A stretch of 64,000 nt of DNA from Tenacibaculum aiptasiae (GCF_008806755.1 NZ_WAAU01000013.1:18876-82875); one strand, 5' to 3'; numbered from the stretch's first letter, positions 52,751 to 61,155 are shown. Translations and numbers: made by a program. Notes: a model not told the origin generated them from the sequence alone.

Positions 52751-52924
52751 TTATAGTGCTTTAAAGCTGTAGTGTTTCAAGAAAATGATTAAGAGTCCAA
52801 TCCCTAATCCTATAAAAATACCTTTTACTAGGTCAGAAAGGTTAAAAAGATGTCCGAATATGTAGGATGTAGATATTGAGATTAATCCTAAAATAAATAA
52901 TATAATAATTTTTGATCTTTTCAT
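52751..52924 (-). CDS. Small two-helix membrane protein, 57 residues
   Basis: ATG at 52924, stop at 52751. MKRSKIIILFILGLISISTS, then a short loop HLFNLSDLVKG and a second helix IFIGLGIGLLIIFLK. The pattern is familiar from small Flavobacteriaceae membrane proteins, but no function is known. Not found by length-limited ORF calling. Confidence 0.65.
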   Translation of the reverse strand: MKRSKIIILFILGLISISTSYIFGHLFNLSDLVKGIFIGLGIGLLIIFLKHYSFKAL

Positions 52925-53005
52925 AGTGAATTGTTTTCTATTAGTTGAATAAAAATAGAAAATGTTACAATATTTAGAATATAAAGTTTAGAAGTAATTT
53001 AAGAA

Positions 53006-53221
53006 TTAAAAACAGAGACAATTTAAATTACCAGTAAAAATACAACCTTTAAAACTAGGTAAGGTCTCATAACAATAGCAGGTTGAAAAATCAGGAACAA
53101 TTTGTGATAAAGGAATAAGAAAGAAAATTAAAATTAAGCCAAAAGAAATTAATTTAATAGATAAAGAAGGCTTTTTGGTTTCAATAAACTCTATATTTAG
53201 TTGGTCGTAGCAATTTTCCAT
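53006..53221 (-). CDS. Small single-pass protein with cysteine-rich tail
   Basis: 71 residues from ATG 53221 (frame is open to 53293 but that overlaps the divergent gene). One helix (about 23-42, SIKLISFGLILIFFLIPLSQ) and a tail with six cysteines (CYCYETLPSFKGCIFTGNLNCLCF), plus one at residue 4. If the N-terminus is inside, the cysteine tail lies in the periplasm. Family not recognised. Confidence 0.55.
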   Translation of the reverse strand: MENCYDQLNIEFIETKKPSLSIKLISFGLILIFFLIPLSQIVPDFSTCYCYETLPSFKGCIFTGNLNCLCF

Positions 53222-53246
53222 AAAGTAAAAATAATAATACAAAATT

Positions 53247-53483
53247 ATGACTGAAAGTTTAGCAATTAGAAAAATAAAAGAAGAGTTAGGCAAAGCAGAA
53301 ACAAAGCATCCAAATTGGCCAAAAGATATATTACATCAAATAGCGATAGTAAATGAAGAGTCAGGAGAAGCAACTAGAGCGGCATTGCAGTTTGAATATG
53401 AAGGAGGAAAAATAGAAGAAGTTGAAAAAGAATTGATACAAACAGCTGCTATGTGTATCAGAATGTTAAAAAACATTAGATAG
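53247..53483 (+). CDS. MazG-like small NTP-pyrophosphohydrolase-fold protein
   Basis: 78 residues, helical. HPNWPKDILHQIAIVNEESGEATRAALQFEYEGG and EEVEKELIQTAAMCIRML match the MazG-like pattern ExxE...ExxD/Q (here EESGE and EKELIQ), although shorter than MazG. Similar mini-proteins occur in phages and accessory regions. Next gene starts 17 bp later. Confidence 0.65.
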   Translation: MTESLAIRKIKEELGKAETKHPNWPKDILHQIAIVNEESGEATRAALQFEYEGGKIEEVEKELIQTAAMCIRMLKNIR

Positions 53484-53499
53484 GTTTAATTGAATTATT

Positions 53500-54045
53500 A
53501 TGCATATAAATGAAGTATCTGGAAAGATTAATCTGTTTTTTAAAAAAGATTTTAAAAAAAAGTTTACAATTTTTTTATTGAAACCAATATTAATAACCAT
53601 TCTTTTCTTAGCAGACTTTTTTCTTTTACCAGAGGTAACTATAAACGATTCAATTTCTTATGTTAGTTTTATAAAAACACCACAAACATCACAAGATAAT
53701 TCGGTTAGGGCTAATAAAAGTATTGGTTATAAGTATACAACAGCTACAGATTTAAAGTTCTCTACTATAGAAACTAAAATAGAATCACCTAAAATAAAAT
53801 TAACAGTAAGTCCGCTTTTTAAAACAGTAAAAACAGTAATAACATCTGAAAATATAAAAGTAGATTTGGCTTCAGGGTTTAATGGTTTTAATAAGCTTTT
53901 ATTGATTTTGTTTAATGGAGTTATAATGATTTCAATTGTTTATGTGAATATAACTAAGAAGATAACTGAAAATGCTCGACTAAATTTAATCTTTTTTAAC
54001 TTGTTTATTATAGCTGTATGGATTTGCGCGCTAATTTTAATTTAA
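53500..54045 (+). CDS. Integral membrane protein of unknown function
   Basis: 181 residues with three membrane helices (about 24-45, 130-148, 160-181) around a 75-residue extracytoplasmic segment rich in Thr/Ser/Lys. I see no known domain. It lies 17 bp after the MazG-like gene. Confidence 0.55.
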   Translation: MHINEVSGKINLFFKKDFKKKFTIFLLKPILITILFLADFFLLPEVTINDSISYVSFIKTPQTSQDNSVRANKSIGYKYTTATDLKFSTIETKIESPKIKLTVSPLFKTVKTVITSENIKVDLASGFNGFNKLLLILFNGVIMISIVYVNITKKITENARLNLIFFNLFIIAVWICALILI

Positions 54046-54133
54046 TGCATCAAATAATTTAACGAGGTATATACTAGTTTTTGCAACATCAATAATTATT
54101 ATCAGTCCTTTATAAAACACTAAAAAGTTAATA

Positions 54134-55129
54134 ATGGATATATTAAGGATAATTATAGTTTTTTGTACGATTACTTTTACTTCAATTAAACCTGAGTCTG
54201 AACTAAACTTTAGATTTGAAGATAAAATTAGAATAAAAGAAGCAATAAGAATTTCAGAAACTTATGGAGATTCTATTTGGGAAGGTTTTAATAAATTACC
54301 TTTTACAATCTTATTAGTTACAGATAAATATGAGTATTTGATCAATCATCCTAATCCTACAAACGATTTTAAATTATTAGGTATAGATAAAATTTTAGAA
54401 ACTAAAGTTTATGTTAGAAAGAAACAGTTTAATAAACGTTTTCTAGCAACTTTTCCTGCTGTTAATGGAGTAAATTGTATTGTTATAGGAACACCAGAGA
54501 ACACTGGGTTAAATTCTACTGAATGGATTATTACTTTGCTACACGAACGTTTTCACCAGTATCAATATAGTTCGCATAATTATCATAAAGAAGTATTAGC
54601 ATTAGGGATTTCAAGAGGAGATACAACAGGAATGTGGCAATTAAATTATCCATTTCCTTATGAAGATTTAGATGTAAACAAATATTATGAAAAGTATACT
54701 GAGTTTTTAATAAAAGCAGTAGAAGCAAGAAATAATAAAAATTGGGAGAAGATATATAAACAGTATATAGATAAGAGAAAAGAATTTAAAGAGTCTTTGG
54801 GAGAAGATGATTATAAATATATTTCTTTTCAATGGTATCAAGAAGGAATTGCTAGATATACTGAATATGCTTTTTTGAGATTATTGCAAGATTTTGAACC
54901 ATCAAAAGAAGTTTTAAATTTAAAAGACTTTGTAGCTTATGAAGTGTATTTAAAAGAGTTTTATACTCGACATATAGAAAACGTAAAAAAAATGAAGCTT
55001 TCAAAGGGGAAGAGAATAACTGTTTATGATATAGGATTTGCAGAAGCTCTTATAATAGAATATGTTAATAAAGATTGGAAAGATAAATATTTAATAGAAA
55101 AGTTTGATCTGAAAAAACTATACGATTAA
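54134..55129 (+). CDS. Exported putative zinc metallopeptidase (HERFH motif)
   Basis: 331 residues with a hydrophobic N-terminus that may be a signal peptide (MDILRIIIVFCTITFTS). Zinc motif His137-Glu138-x-x-His141 lies in WIITLLHERFHQYQY, and QWYQEGIARYTEYAF about 100 residues later offers the glutamate of a gluzincin-type third ligand (E-G-x-A-R-Y-x-E). I infer a peptidase related to the M1/M61-like fold groups, but the family is not one I can name. Upstream gap 88 bp. Confidence 0.65.
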   Translation: MDILRIIIVFCTITFTSIKPESELNFRFEDKIRIKEAIRISETYGDSIWEGFNKLPFTILLVTDKYEYLINHPNPTNDFKLLGIDKILETKVYVRKKQFNKRFLATFPAVNGVNCIVIGTPENTGLNSTEWIITLLHERFHQYQYSSHNYHKEVLALGISRGDTTGMWQLNYPFPYEDLDVNKYYEKYTEFLIKAVEARNNKNWEKIYKQYIDKRKEFKESLGEDDYKYISFQWYQEGIARYTEYAFLRLLQDFEPSKEVLNLKDFVAYEVYLKEFYTRHIENVKKMKLSKGKRITVYDIGFAEALIIEYVNKDWKDKYLIEKFDLKKLYD

Positions 55130-55143
55130 AGTAGCAAGAAGTT

Positions 55144-55183
55144 AAACTGCTGAAGTTTGTAACCAAGAACTTTAGCAGTTTGA
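55144..55183. terminator. Shared hairpin between the metallopeptidase and leader peptide 2
   Basis: TTAAACTGCTGAAGTT pairs with AACTTTAGCAGTTTGA across a 9-nt loop; one mismatch. It lies between convergent genes, 15 bp after the plus gene and 8 bp after the minus gene. T-tracts are weak. Confidence 0.55.
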
Positions 55184-55190
55184 TTATTAA

Positions 55191-55370
55191 TTATAGTAAG
55201 GTACAATGTCCCCATGAATCACAATAACATGGCTCCTTAAAAATTTCCCCATTTGGAAATCTTGCACAACACATTCTACGTCCACATTGAGACCATCTAA
55301 ATCCACCGTTAATAGTTTTTTGTTCTTTTTTGTTTAGTGGAGTACCTAATTTTGAAATGTTTTTTAACAT
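55191..55370 (-). CDS. Double-glycine leader peptide, six-cysteine core (copy 2)
   Basis: 59 residues, ATG 55370, stop 55191, below the length cut-off of usual ORF lists. The leader MLKNISKLGTPLNKKEQKTI ends NGG (residues 21-23) and matches the leader at 15768 residue by residue in most positions. The core (36 residues) begins FRWSQC and holds six cysteines (SQC, MCC, EPCYC, GHC), suggesting three disulfides or thioether modification. Upstream it shares TTTGAGAAACTT and the motif TTATGGATTTACCTTA with copy 1. Likely exported by a C39-type transporter elsewhere in the genome. Confidence 0.82.
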   Translation of the reverse strand: MLKNISKLGTPLNKKEQKTINGGFRWSQCGRRMCCARFPNGEIFKEPCYCDSWGHCTLL

Positions 55371-55383
55371 AGTTTTGAAAATT

Positions 55384-55459
55384 AAAGTTTCTCAAATTTA
55401 GATAGATATAACTTTTTTTAAGAGAGAAAGTCCATAAAAAAAGTAAGGTAAATCCATAA
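55384..55459 (-). promoter_or_regulatory. Promoter region of leader peptide 2 with shared motif
   Basis: TAAATTTG (55400-55393) fits TAnnTTTG, within the conserved ATTTGAGAAACTT. 44 bp further up TTATGGATTTACCTTA (55459-55444) matches the shared motif, and TTATGGA occurs again 22 bp downstream of its first copy, a direct-repeat spacing of about two helical turns. Confidence 0.55.
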
Positions 55460-55489
55460 TAATAAGTAATATAGGGGGATAAATAAAAA

Positions 55490-55629
55490 GGAGCATAAAA
55501 AATGCTCCCTTCATAGTGTAAAAATGAAAAGCCCCCTAGCATTTCAATTTCGAATTTTTAGACGAATAATTTTTTAAAACTTACAGGATATTTTCTTTAA
55601 AAAATGAAAAATGCTCCGAAAGGAGCATT
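55490..55629 (-). terminator. Two GGAGCAT hairpins in the gap 55371-55967
   Basis: GGAGCAT-5 nt-ATGCTCC at 55490-55508 and AATGCTCC-GAAA-GGAGCATT at 55610-55629. On the minus strand each is followed by a T-run, as expected for terminators, but no minus-strand gene lies upstream. A third copy is at 57671-57690. The 597-bp gap also has GATTTACCTTA (55650-55660) on the plus strand and no coding sequence I can support. Confidence 0.55.
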
Positions 55630-55967
55630 ATCACTAACTATTAAAAACTGATTTACCTTAATTTATCTTATGTTTTGATTGAAACAAGGATTAGATGATA
55701 ATAAAGAACGCCTCCGAAGAAGCATCCTCTATTATATTAATTCAAGGGAAACACAATAATTAAACTGTTACAGTTGAGTTTACCCTAAATAATTAACATT
55801 TTTTTAAGATAATTTTTAGAGTTACCAAAACAAATACTTTCTGTTTTAAAATTAAAATTGATTTTAAAGAGATGGTTTTTAATGTTTTATTTCGTGTTTA
55901 GGTTGGTGTGTATAATTAAGATGTAACAATACTATTTTAAAATTGTCCTTTAGGAAAATATTATTAC

Positions 55968-56999
55968 ATGAAAACATTATATACAGCTATTTTAATTGCT
56001 TTTTTATCAAGTAATTTTGTAGCTCAAGAAAAGTCAATTAATGAAAATAGATTTATAAGAGTTGGAGGAATTGAACAATGGATAACAATTAAAGGGGAAG
56101 ATAAAAATAAGTCTGTAATTCTTTTTTTACATGGAGGGCCAGGGAGTGTTATGAGTCCATATTGTGATAGTATTTACAGAAGTTGGAAGAAAGATTTTAT
56201 TCTAGTGAATTGGGATCAGAGGGGAGCAGGAAGAACATTTGGAAAAAATGCTCCGGACAAAATAAGTGAAGATTATTTTATTGAAAAAAAGCTTACACTA
56301 GATACGATGGTAAATGATGGAATCGAAGTATCCGAATATCTTATTAAATATTTAAAGAAGAAAAAAATTATATTAATGGGTGCATCCTGGGGGTCAATAC
56401 TAGGAATAAAAATGGTACAAGCAAAACCAAGTTTATTTAAGGGATATATAGGAAATGCACAATTTGTTGGTTATAAAAGAAATTATTTAAATGCTTATAA
56501 ATCTGTTTTAGCATTAGCAGAAAGTTCTAAAGATAGTATTTCAATTAATAAACTTAAGATGCTAGGAGAACCTCCGTATGAAAACACGAGGGATTTAGGT
56601 CAAATGTTAAGAATTGTAAAAAAATATGAGCGTAAAAATTCTACCCCACTTCCTGATAATTGGTGGAAAATAAATCCAGAGTACAATAATAAAGTTGATA
56701 AGCAAAATAGGTTTTATGGAGATGATTATTCTTTCTTATATTTCGCTGGGCATAAAAAGATGGGAATTAAATCCATGGTAGAAAACCTTGATTTTTATAA
56801 TGATTCCTTAACGTTTAAAGTCCCAATTTATATTGTACAAGGAGAAGAAGATATATTAACATCAGAAAAAATAAGTAAATTGTATTTTGAAAAAATAAAG
56901 GCACCACGTAAGGGGTATTTTACAATAAAAGGAGCAGGCCACAACCGAAATGAATTTATATTGAAAAAACAATTTGAAATTCTAAAAGAGAAGATATAA
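55968..56999 (+). CDS. Exported alpha/beta hydrolase, prolyl-iminopeptidase-like
   Basis: 343 residues with signal peptide (MKTLYTAILIAFLSSNFVAQ). Oxyanion motif HGGPGS (55-60), NWDQRGAGRT (near 81) and nucleophile elbow GASWGS (Ser140) mark the S33 prolyl-aminopeptidase branch. Catalytic Asp is in VQGEEDILTS and His in GAGHNRNEF near the end. Likely releases N-terminal proline or hydrolyses small esters in the periplasm. The next gene follows by 12 bp. Confidence 0.88.
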   Translation: MKTLYTAILIAFLSSNFVAQEKSINENRFIRVGGIEQWITIKGEDKNKSVILFLHGGPGSVMSPYCDSIYRSWKKDFILVNWDQRGAGRTFGKNAPDKISEDYFIEKKLTLDTMVNDGIEVSEYLIKYLKKKKIILMGASWGSILGIKMVQAKPSLFKGYIGNAQFVGYKRNYLNAYKSVLALAESSKDSISINKLKMLGEPPYENTRDLGQMLRIVKKYERKNSTPLPDNWWKINPEYNNKVDKQNRFYGDDYSFLYFAGHKKMGIKSMVENLDFYNDSLTFKVPIYIVQGEEDILTSEKISKLYFEKIKAPRKGYFTIKGAGHNRNEFILKKQFEILKEKI

Positions 57000-57011
57000 A
57001 AACAAAGAAAA

Positions 57012-57386
57012 ATGAATAAAAATGAGTTAGCTACTAAATATTTAGAATATCTTGAAAGAGGAGATATTGAAAAGGTAATTGGTTTGTTTAATGAAAATGG
57101 AATAGTCGATTCACCTATTTATGGAGTAAAAAAGGCAAATCTATTTTACCATGAATTAAAAGATGATACAATAAATTCAAAGTTGCATTTAAAAGGAATT
57201 TTTGAACAAAATAATTCAAATGATTTAGCTCTGTATTTTACGTATAAATGGACTTTAAAAAATAATACTAAAGTCGAGTTTGATGTTGTTGATATTATTG
57301 AATTAGATTCTGAAAATAAGATATCTAAATTGAAAATAATATACGATACAGTTATAGCAAGAAAACTAGTTGAAGAATTAAATTAG
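57012..57386 (+). CDS. SnoaL/NTF2-like small protein
   Basis: 124 residues, no signal peptide: MNKNELATKYLEYLERGDIEKVIGLFNENGIVDSPIYG ... VVDIIELDSENKISKLKIIYDTVIAR, the ketosteroid-isomerase-like pattern. Such proteins often bind a small ligand; no catalytic residue can be named. Co-transcribed with the hydrolase. The following 448-bp gap holds only hairpins. Confidence 0.82.
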   Translation: MNKNELATKYLEYLERGDIEKVIGLFNENGIVDSPIYGVKKANLFYHELKDDTINSKLHLKGIFEQNNSNDLALYFTYKWTLKNNTKVEFDVVDIIELDSENKISKLKIIYDTVIARKLVEELN

Positions 57387-57670
57387 TTCAGCAAGTTAAT
57401 GATAAAGTAAGCAATGAGGGAAGTAGGCATTTTATTAAACTTGAGGTGATCAAATTATTAGTTTCCCTTAAAGTAATAAGAAGTTAGTTTCCTCAAGAAA
57501 ATTTTGATGTATTAAATCAATCAGGGAATTGAGTTAAAATACTTAACACCTCATTGCTTTATGATGCATTTATATTGTTTAAATGAATAAAAAAAGAGAG
57601 TATAAAATATAGTAAATTCAAAAGTGCAAGCAAATAATGTAAATACGTTTTTCGGTGAAAAATAAAAAAA

Positions 57671-57690
57671 GGAGCATTATTAAATGCTCC
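57671..57690 (-). terminator. Third GGAGCAT hairpin
   Basis: GGAGCATT (57671-57678), 4-nt loop, AATGCTCC (57683-57690); minus strand continues TTTTTTTATTTTT. No gene on that strand lies between it and the terminator at 57781. Confidence 0.55.
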
Positions 57691-57780
57691 AAGGTTAAAT
57701 AAACGTTTTTATTATAATTAATTCAAATTCATTTAATTAGTTGTGGTTTTTAATTAAAACTTACAAACATTTTATAAAAA

Positions 57781-57814
57781 GTAAAGCCTAAATGATTTTT
57801 CATTTAGGCTTTAC
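57781..57814 (-). terminator. Terminator of the DUF2147 gene
   Basis: GTAAAGCCTAAATG (57781-57794) with CATTTAGGCTTTAC (57801-57814), a perfect 14-bp stem, 20 bp beyond the stop at 57835. Confidence 0.88.
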
Positions 57815-57834
57815 TAATATTTTTAATTAACTAG

Positions 57835-58260
57835 CTATTTATTTTTATACCAATAAGCAGTTCTACCAAAAGCAGCAAAGCCTATATATCCACGAATTTT
57901 TAACTTATTCTTATTTTCTAGTTTTATATAACATTTATATTCCTTTCCATTTTTTGGATCTAAAATTTTTCCACCAGACCATTCATCACCATCTTTTTTT
58001 AATCCAGTTAAAATGTTCATTCCTAAAATAGGAGCGTTTTTACGTTTGCCTTTACATTTGTCACATACAGCTTCTTGTCTATCTTTATCGGTAATCTCTA
58101 TAATTTTAGCATAGGCTTTTCCGTTCTTTTCATAAATTTCAATTACAGAATCTACTTTGTTGGTTTTTTCGTCAATATTTTGCCATTTACCAAAGATAGA
58201 TTGAGAAAAAATTGAAGTACTAAAAGCGATACATAAAAAGGTAAAAATTATTTTTTTCAT
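57835..58260 (-). CDS. Exported DUF2147 protein
   Basis: 141 residues with signal peptide (MKKIIFTFLCIAFSTSIFSQ). DUF2147 pattern: FGKWQNIDEKTNKVDSVIEIYEKNGKAYAKI, CDKCKGKRKNAPILGMNILTGLKKDGDEWSGGKILDPKNGKEYKCYI, LKIRGYIGFAAFGRTAYW. The Cys pair CDKCKG is kept. A lipocalin-like fold is likely; role unknown. Confidence 0.88.
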   Translation of the reverse strand: MKKIIFTFLCIAFSTSIFSQSIFGKWQNIDEKTNKVDSVIEIYEKNGKAYAKIIEITDKDRQEAVCDKCKGKRKNAPILGMNILTGLKKDGDEWSGGKILDPKNGKEYKCYIKLENKNKLKIRGYIGFAAFGRTAYWYKNK

Positions 58261-58304
58261 TTTTTATAAGTTTTATAGAGAGAAAATTTCAAAAATTATT
58301 CCAA

Positions 58305-58832
58305 TTAATCATACTGAGCATCAAAATTACTATCCCATTTTTGTTGAACTCGCAATACTTGTTCTATCACATCTCGAGCGCAACCATTTCCACCAGTTTT
58401 ATCAGAAATATACTTAGATACTTGTTGGATTTCTCTAACAGCATCATTAGGGCAACAAGGCATACCTACTAATTTCATTACAGGGAAATCTGGAATATCA
58501 TCCCCCATGTATAACACATTTTCTGTGTTTAAATTGTATTTTTCAACTAATTCATTGAATTGTTTTGTTTTATCATGTGCTCCTAAATAAATATCACTGA
58601 TGCCTAAATTAGCCAAACGAGTACGTACTCCCTCATTTTTACCTCCAGAAATAATACAAACTCTATAGCCAGCCTTAACAGCAGCTTTTAAGGCATAACC
58701 ATCTTTAATATTCATTTGACGTACTAATTGTCCATCAGGAAAAACTGTAACAATACCATTGGTTAATACTCCATCTACATCAAAAATAAATGTATCTATT
58801 TGAGGTAATATTTCTTTATAACTTTTCTCCAT
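58305..58832 (-). CDS. KdsC-like HAD phosphatase (3-deoxy-D-manno-octulosonate 8-phosphate phosphatase family)
   Basis: 175-residue C0-type HAD phosphatase without cap: FIFDVDGVLTNG (Asp nucleophile near 18), ISGGKNEG (motif II near 61), and MGDDIPDFPVMK (motif IV near 109). Removes phosphate from KDO-8-P in lipopolysaccharide synthesis. The start overlaps the DUF2520 gene stop by 17 bp, so the two are translationally coupled. Confidence 0.87.
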   Translation of the reverse strand: MEKSYKEILPQIDTFIFDVDGVLTNGIVTVFPDGQLVRQMNIKDGYALKAAVKAGYRVCIISGGKNEGVRTRLANLGISDIYLGAHDKTKQFNELVEKYNLNTENVLYMGDDIPDFPVMKLVGMPCCPNDAVREIQQVSKYISDKTGGNGCARDVIEQVLRVQQKWDSNFDAQYD

Positions 58833-59574
58833 TGTTTTGGATTGATTTTGTAATTAATTTATAAATTTCTTGTTGTTCAGTATTTAACAATTCTAAGTGA
58901 TTTTGAATTGTATCTTGATCGTTTCTTTTGGCAGGACCAGTTTGTGCTTTTTCAGGCGATAGTTCAATAATTTTTTTTGAAGTTTCTTGAATTAAAGGAA
59001 GTAAAACTTCAAAAGGAACTTTATACTCTGTACAAATATCAGAACCAATTTTATACATATGATTGGTAAAGTTGTTTACAAAAACCGCTGCTACATGTAA
59101 TCTTTTTCTTTGTTCTGAATTTATAGCATATATTTTTTTTCCTATGGCTGAAGCTAATTGTTCAAGTATAGGAAAATCTTTTTCATTAGATGTTTCCAAA
59201 CAAAATGGTATCGTAGAAAAATCTATTTCTTTTTCTTTTGAAAAACTTTGAAGCGGGTAAAACACACCAGATCGAGCATGCTTTTTTAGTAAGTCTAAAG
59301 GAGCAGAACCCGAAGTATGTACTACCAACTGATTATTTGTTGTTAATTCAGAAGAAACTTTTGCAATCGCATCGTCAGTAACAGCTATAATATAAACGTC
59401 AGCTACATTAAGTAAGTCTAAAGAATTCGTTATAGAAGTTTGATGTTTAAAATCGATAACTTGTTCTATAGAACGCGCATATATTTGCGTTAATTCTACA
59501 TTAGAAGCTTTTAAAAAAGCTTTGGCTAAATGTGTTGCTACATTGCCTCCTCCAAGAATACATACCCGAATCAT
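58816..59574 (-). CDS. DUF2520 Rossmann-like protein
   Basis: 252 residues: N-terminal Rossmann fold (RVCILGGGNVATHLAKAF; IIAVTDDAI near 65; VHTSGSAPLDLL near 90) and C-terminal DUF2520 helical domain (HVAAVFVNNFTNHMY near 158, KAQTGPAKRNDQDTI near 215). These resemble 6-phosphogluconate dehydrogenase-type reductases; substrate unknown. Confidence 0.87.
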   Translation of the reverse strand: MIRVCILGGGNVATHLAKAFLKASNVELTQIYARSIEQVIDFKHQTSITNSLDLLNVADVYIIAVTDDAIAKVSSELTTNNQLVVHTSGSAPLDLLKKHARSGVFYPLQSFSKEKEIDFSTIPFCLETSNEKDFPILEQLASAIGKKIYAINSEQRKRLHVAAVFVNNFTNHMYKIGSDICTEYKVPFEVLLPLIQETSKKIIELSPEKAQTGPAKRNDQDTIQNHLELLNTEQQEIYKLITKSIQNNGEKL

Positions 59575-59742
59575 AATAGCGAAGATATATATATTTTTAT
59601 GGAAGAGAAATTACTTAAAAATATTTTTTGCATATTTGTAGTATTATGATTGTTTAAGTTTTTTACTTCAGACTTGTCGTATATAACGACCCCAATTTCA
59701 TCCTTAATACTTTAAGGAGTATTTTTCATATCAAAAAAAATA

Positions 59743-61155
59743 ATGATGACAGAGAACAATCAAACAACCAAACAAAATATATTCTCACTTTTTAAAGACG
59801 CCGTTTTCGGAAAACAACAAGATTTTACACAAGGAAGTATCAATAAGGCTATTTTCATGTTGGCAATTCCTATGATTCTTGAAATGATGATGGAGTCAAT
59901 TTTTGCTTTAGTAGATATCATTTTTGTGTCAAGAGTTAGTGTAAATGCCGTAGCAACAGTAGGACTTACAGAGTCTGTATTAACCTTAGTATACGCAGTA
60001 GCTATCGGATTAAGTATGGCTGCAACAGCATTGGTAGCAAGAAGAACAGGAGAAAAAGATAGTGAAGGAGCAAATCAAACAGCTGTTCAGGTAATATTCT
60101 TAGGAATAGCGATTTCTATAGCAATTAGTTTTGTAGGAATACTGTATCCAAAGGAAATATTAGGGTTAATGGGTGGAGAACCAGCCTTAATAGAAGAGGG
60201 ATATCGATATACACAAATAATATTAGGTGGAAACATTACTGTAATGTTACTTTTTTTAATCAATGCAATTTTTAGAGGTGCAGGAAATGCTTCTATTGCT
60301 ATGTGGACATTGATTTTATCTAATGGATTGAATATTATTTTAGATCCTATTTTTATTTTCGGACTAGGTCCTATACCAGCTTATGGTGTAGAAGGTGCAG
60401 CAATTGCAACTACAACAGGTAGAGGTGTAGCTGTGGTAGCACAATTATTAATATTGTTTTTTGGAGCAGGAAAAGTAAAATTAGCATTGAAAGACTTAGT
60501 ACTTAGAACTTCAGTAATGATTAATTTAGTAAAAACATCATTAGGAGGAATAGGACAATTCATTATAGGTACATCGAGCTGGGTGTTTTTAATGTGGATA
60601 ATGGCAAAATTTGGAAGTGAAGTTTTAGCGGGGTATACCATTGCTATACGTATAATGATGTTTACATTAATGCCTGCCTGGGGAATGAGTAATGCAGCAG
60701 CAACGTTAGTAGGACAAAATTTAGGAGCAAAACAGCCTGATAGGGCAGAAAAATCAGTATGGATTACTAGTAGATTATGTGCTTATTTTATGGGCTCTGT
60801 ATCTCTTATTTATATACTTTTTGCGCCTACTTTTCTAAGTTGGTTTTCAGATAGTGTAGTAGTTATAGAAAATGGAGCTTTATGTTTACAAATCATGGCA
60901 GCTGGTTATATAGCTTATGCCTATGGAATGGTTATAATACAATCGTTTAATGGATCTGGAGATACGAAAACACCAACATTAATCAATTTTATATGTTTTT
61001 GGATGTTCCAATTGCCTTTAGCCTATGTATCAGCTATTGTCTTAGATTTTGGACCTAAAGGAGTGTTTTGGTCAATAACATTAGCTGAGGTACTTATTGC
61101 AGTAATAGGTATTTGGTTATTTAGAAAAGGAAAATGGAAAACAGTTCAGGTGTAA
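59743..61155 (+). CDS. MATE family efflux transporter (NorM/DinF type)
   Basis: 470 residues with 12 membrane helices. AIFMLAIPMILEMMMESIFALVDIIFVSRV (near 35), GGEPALIEEGYRYTQIILGG (near 145), NAAATLVGQNLGAKQPDRAEKSVWIT (near 320) and QSFNGSGDTKTPTLINF (near 400) are MATE marks. Na+ or H+ driven drug/metabolite export. Two adjacent ATG codons could start it. The 168-bp leader contains GTCGTATATAACGAC and ATACT-TTAAGG-AGTAT then T5, small hairpins that may influence expression. Confidence 0.92.
   Translation: MMTENNQTTKQNIFSLFKDAVFGKQQDFTQGSINKAIFMLAIPMILEMMMESIFALVDIIFVSRVSVNAVATVGLTESVLTLVYAVAIGLSMAATALVARRTGEKDSEGANQTAVQVIFLGIAISIAISFVGILYPKEILGLMGGEPALIEEGYRYTQIILGGNITVMLLFLINAIFRGAGNASIAMWTLILSNGLNIILDPIFIFGLGPIPAYGVEGAAIATTTGRGVAVVAQLLILFFGAGKVKLALKDLVLRTSVMINLVKTSLGGIGQFIIGTSSWVFLMWIMAKFGSEVLAGYTIAIRIMMFTLMPAWGMSNAAATLVGQNLGAKQPDRAEKSVWITSRLCAYFMGSVSLIYILFAPTFLSWFSDSVVVIENGALCLQIMAAGYIAYAYGMVIIQSFNGSGDTKTPTLINFICFWMFQLPLAYVSAIVLDFGPKGVFWSITLAEVLIAVIGIWLFRKGKWKTVQV

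Noticed and set aside
55309..55542. 77-residue minus-strand frame (MLGGFSFLHYEGS...)
   Set aside because: It overlaps the leader-peptide promoter in a different frame, has no homology pattern, and the true gene is the 59-residue frame at 55191-55370.
59600..59742. Riboswitch upstream of the MATE pump
   Set aside because: Small hairpins are visible, but they match no riboswitch class I know and the stems are only 5-6 bp.
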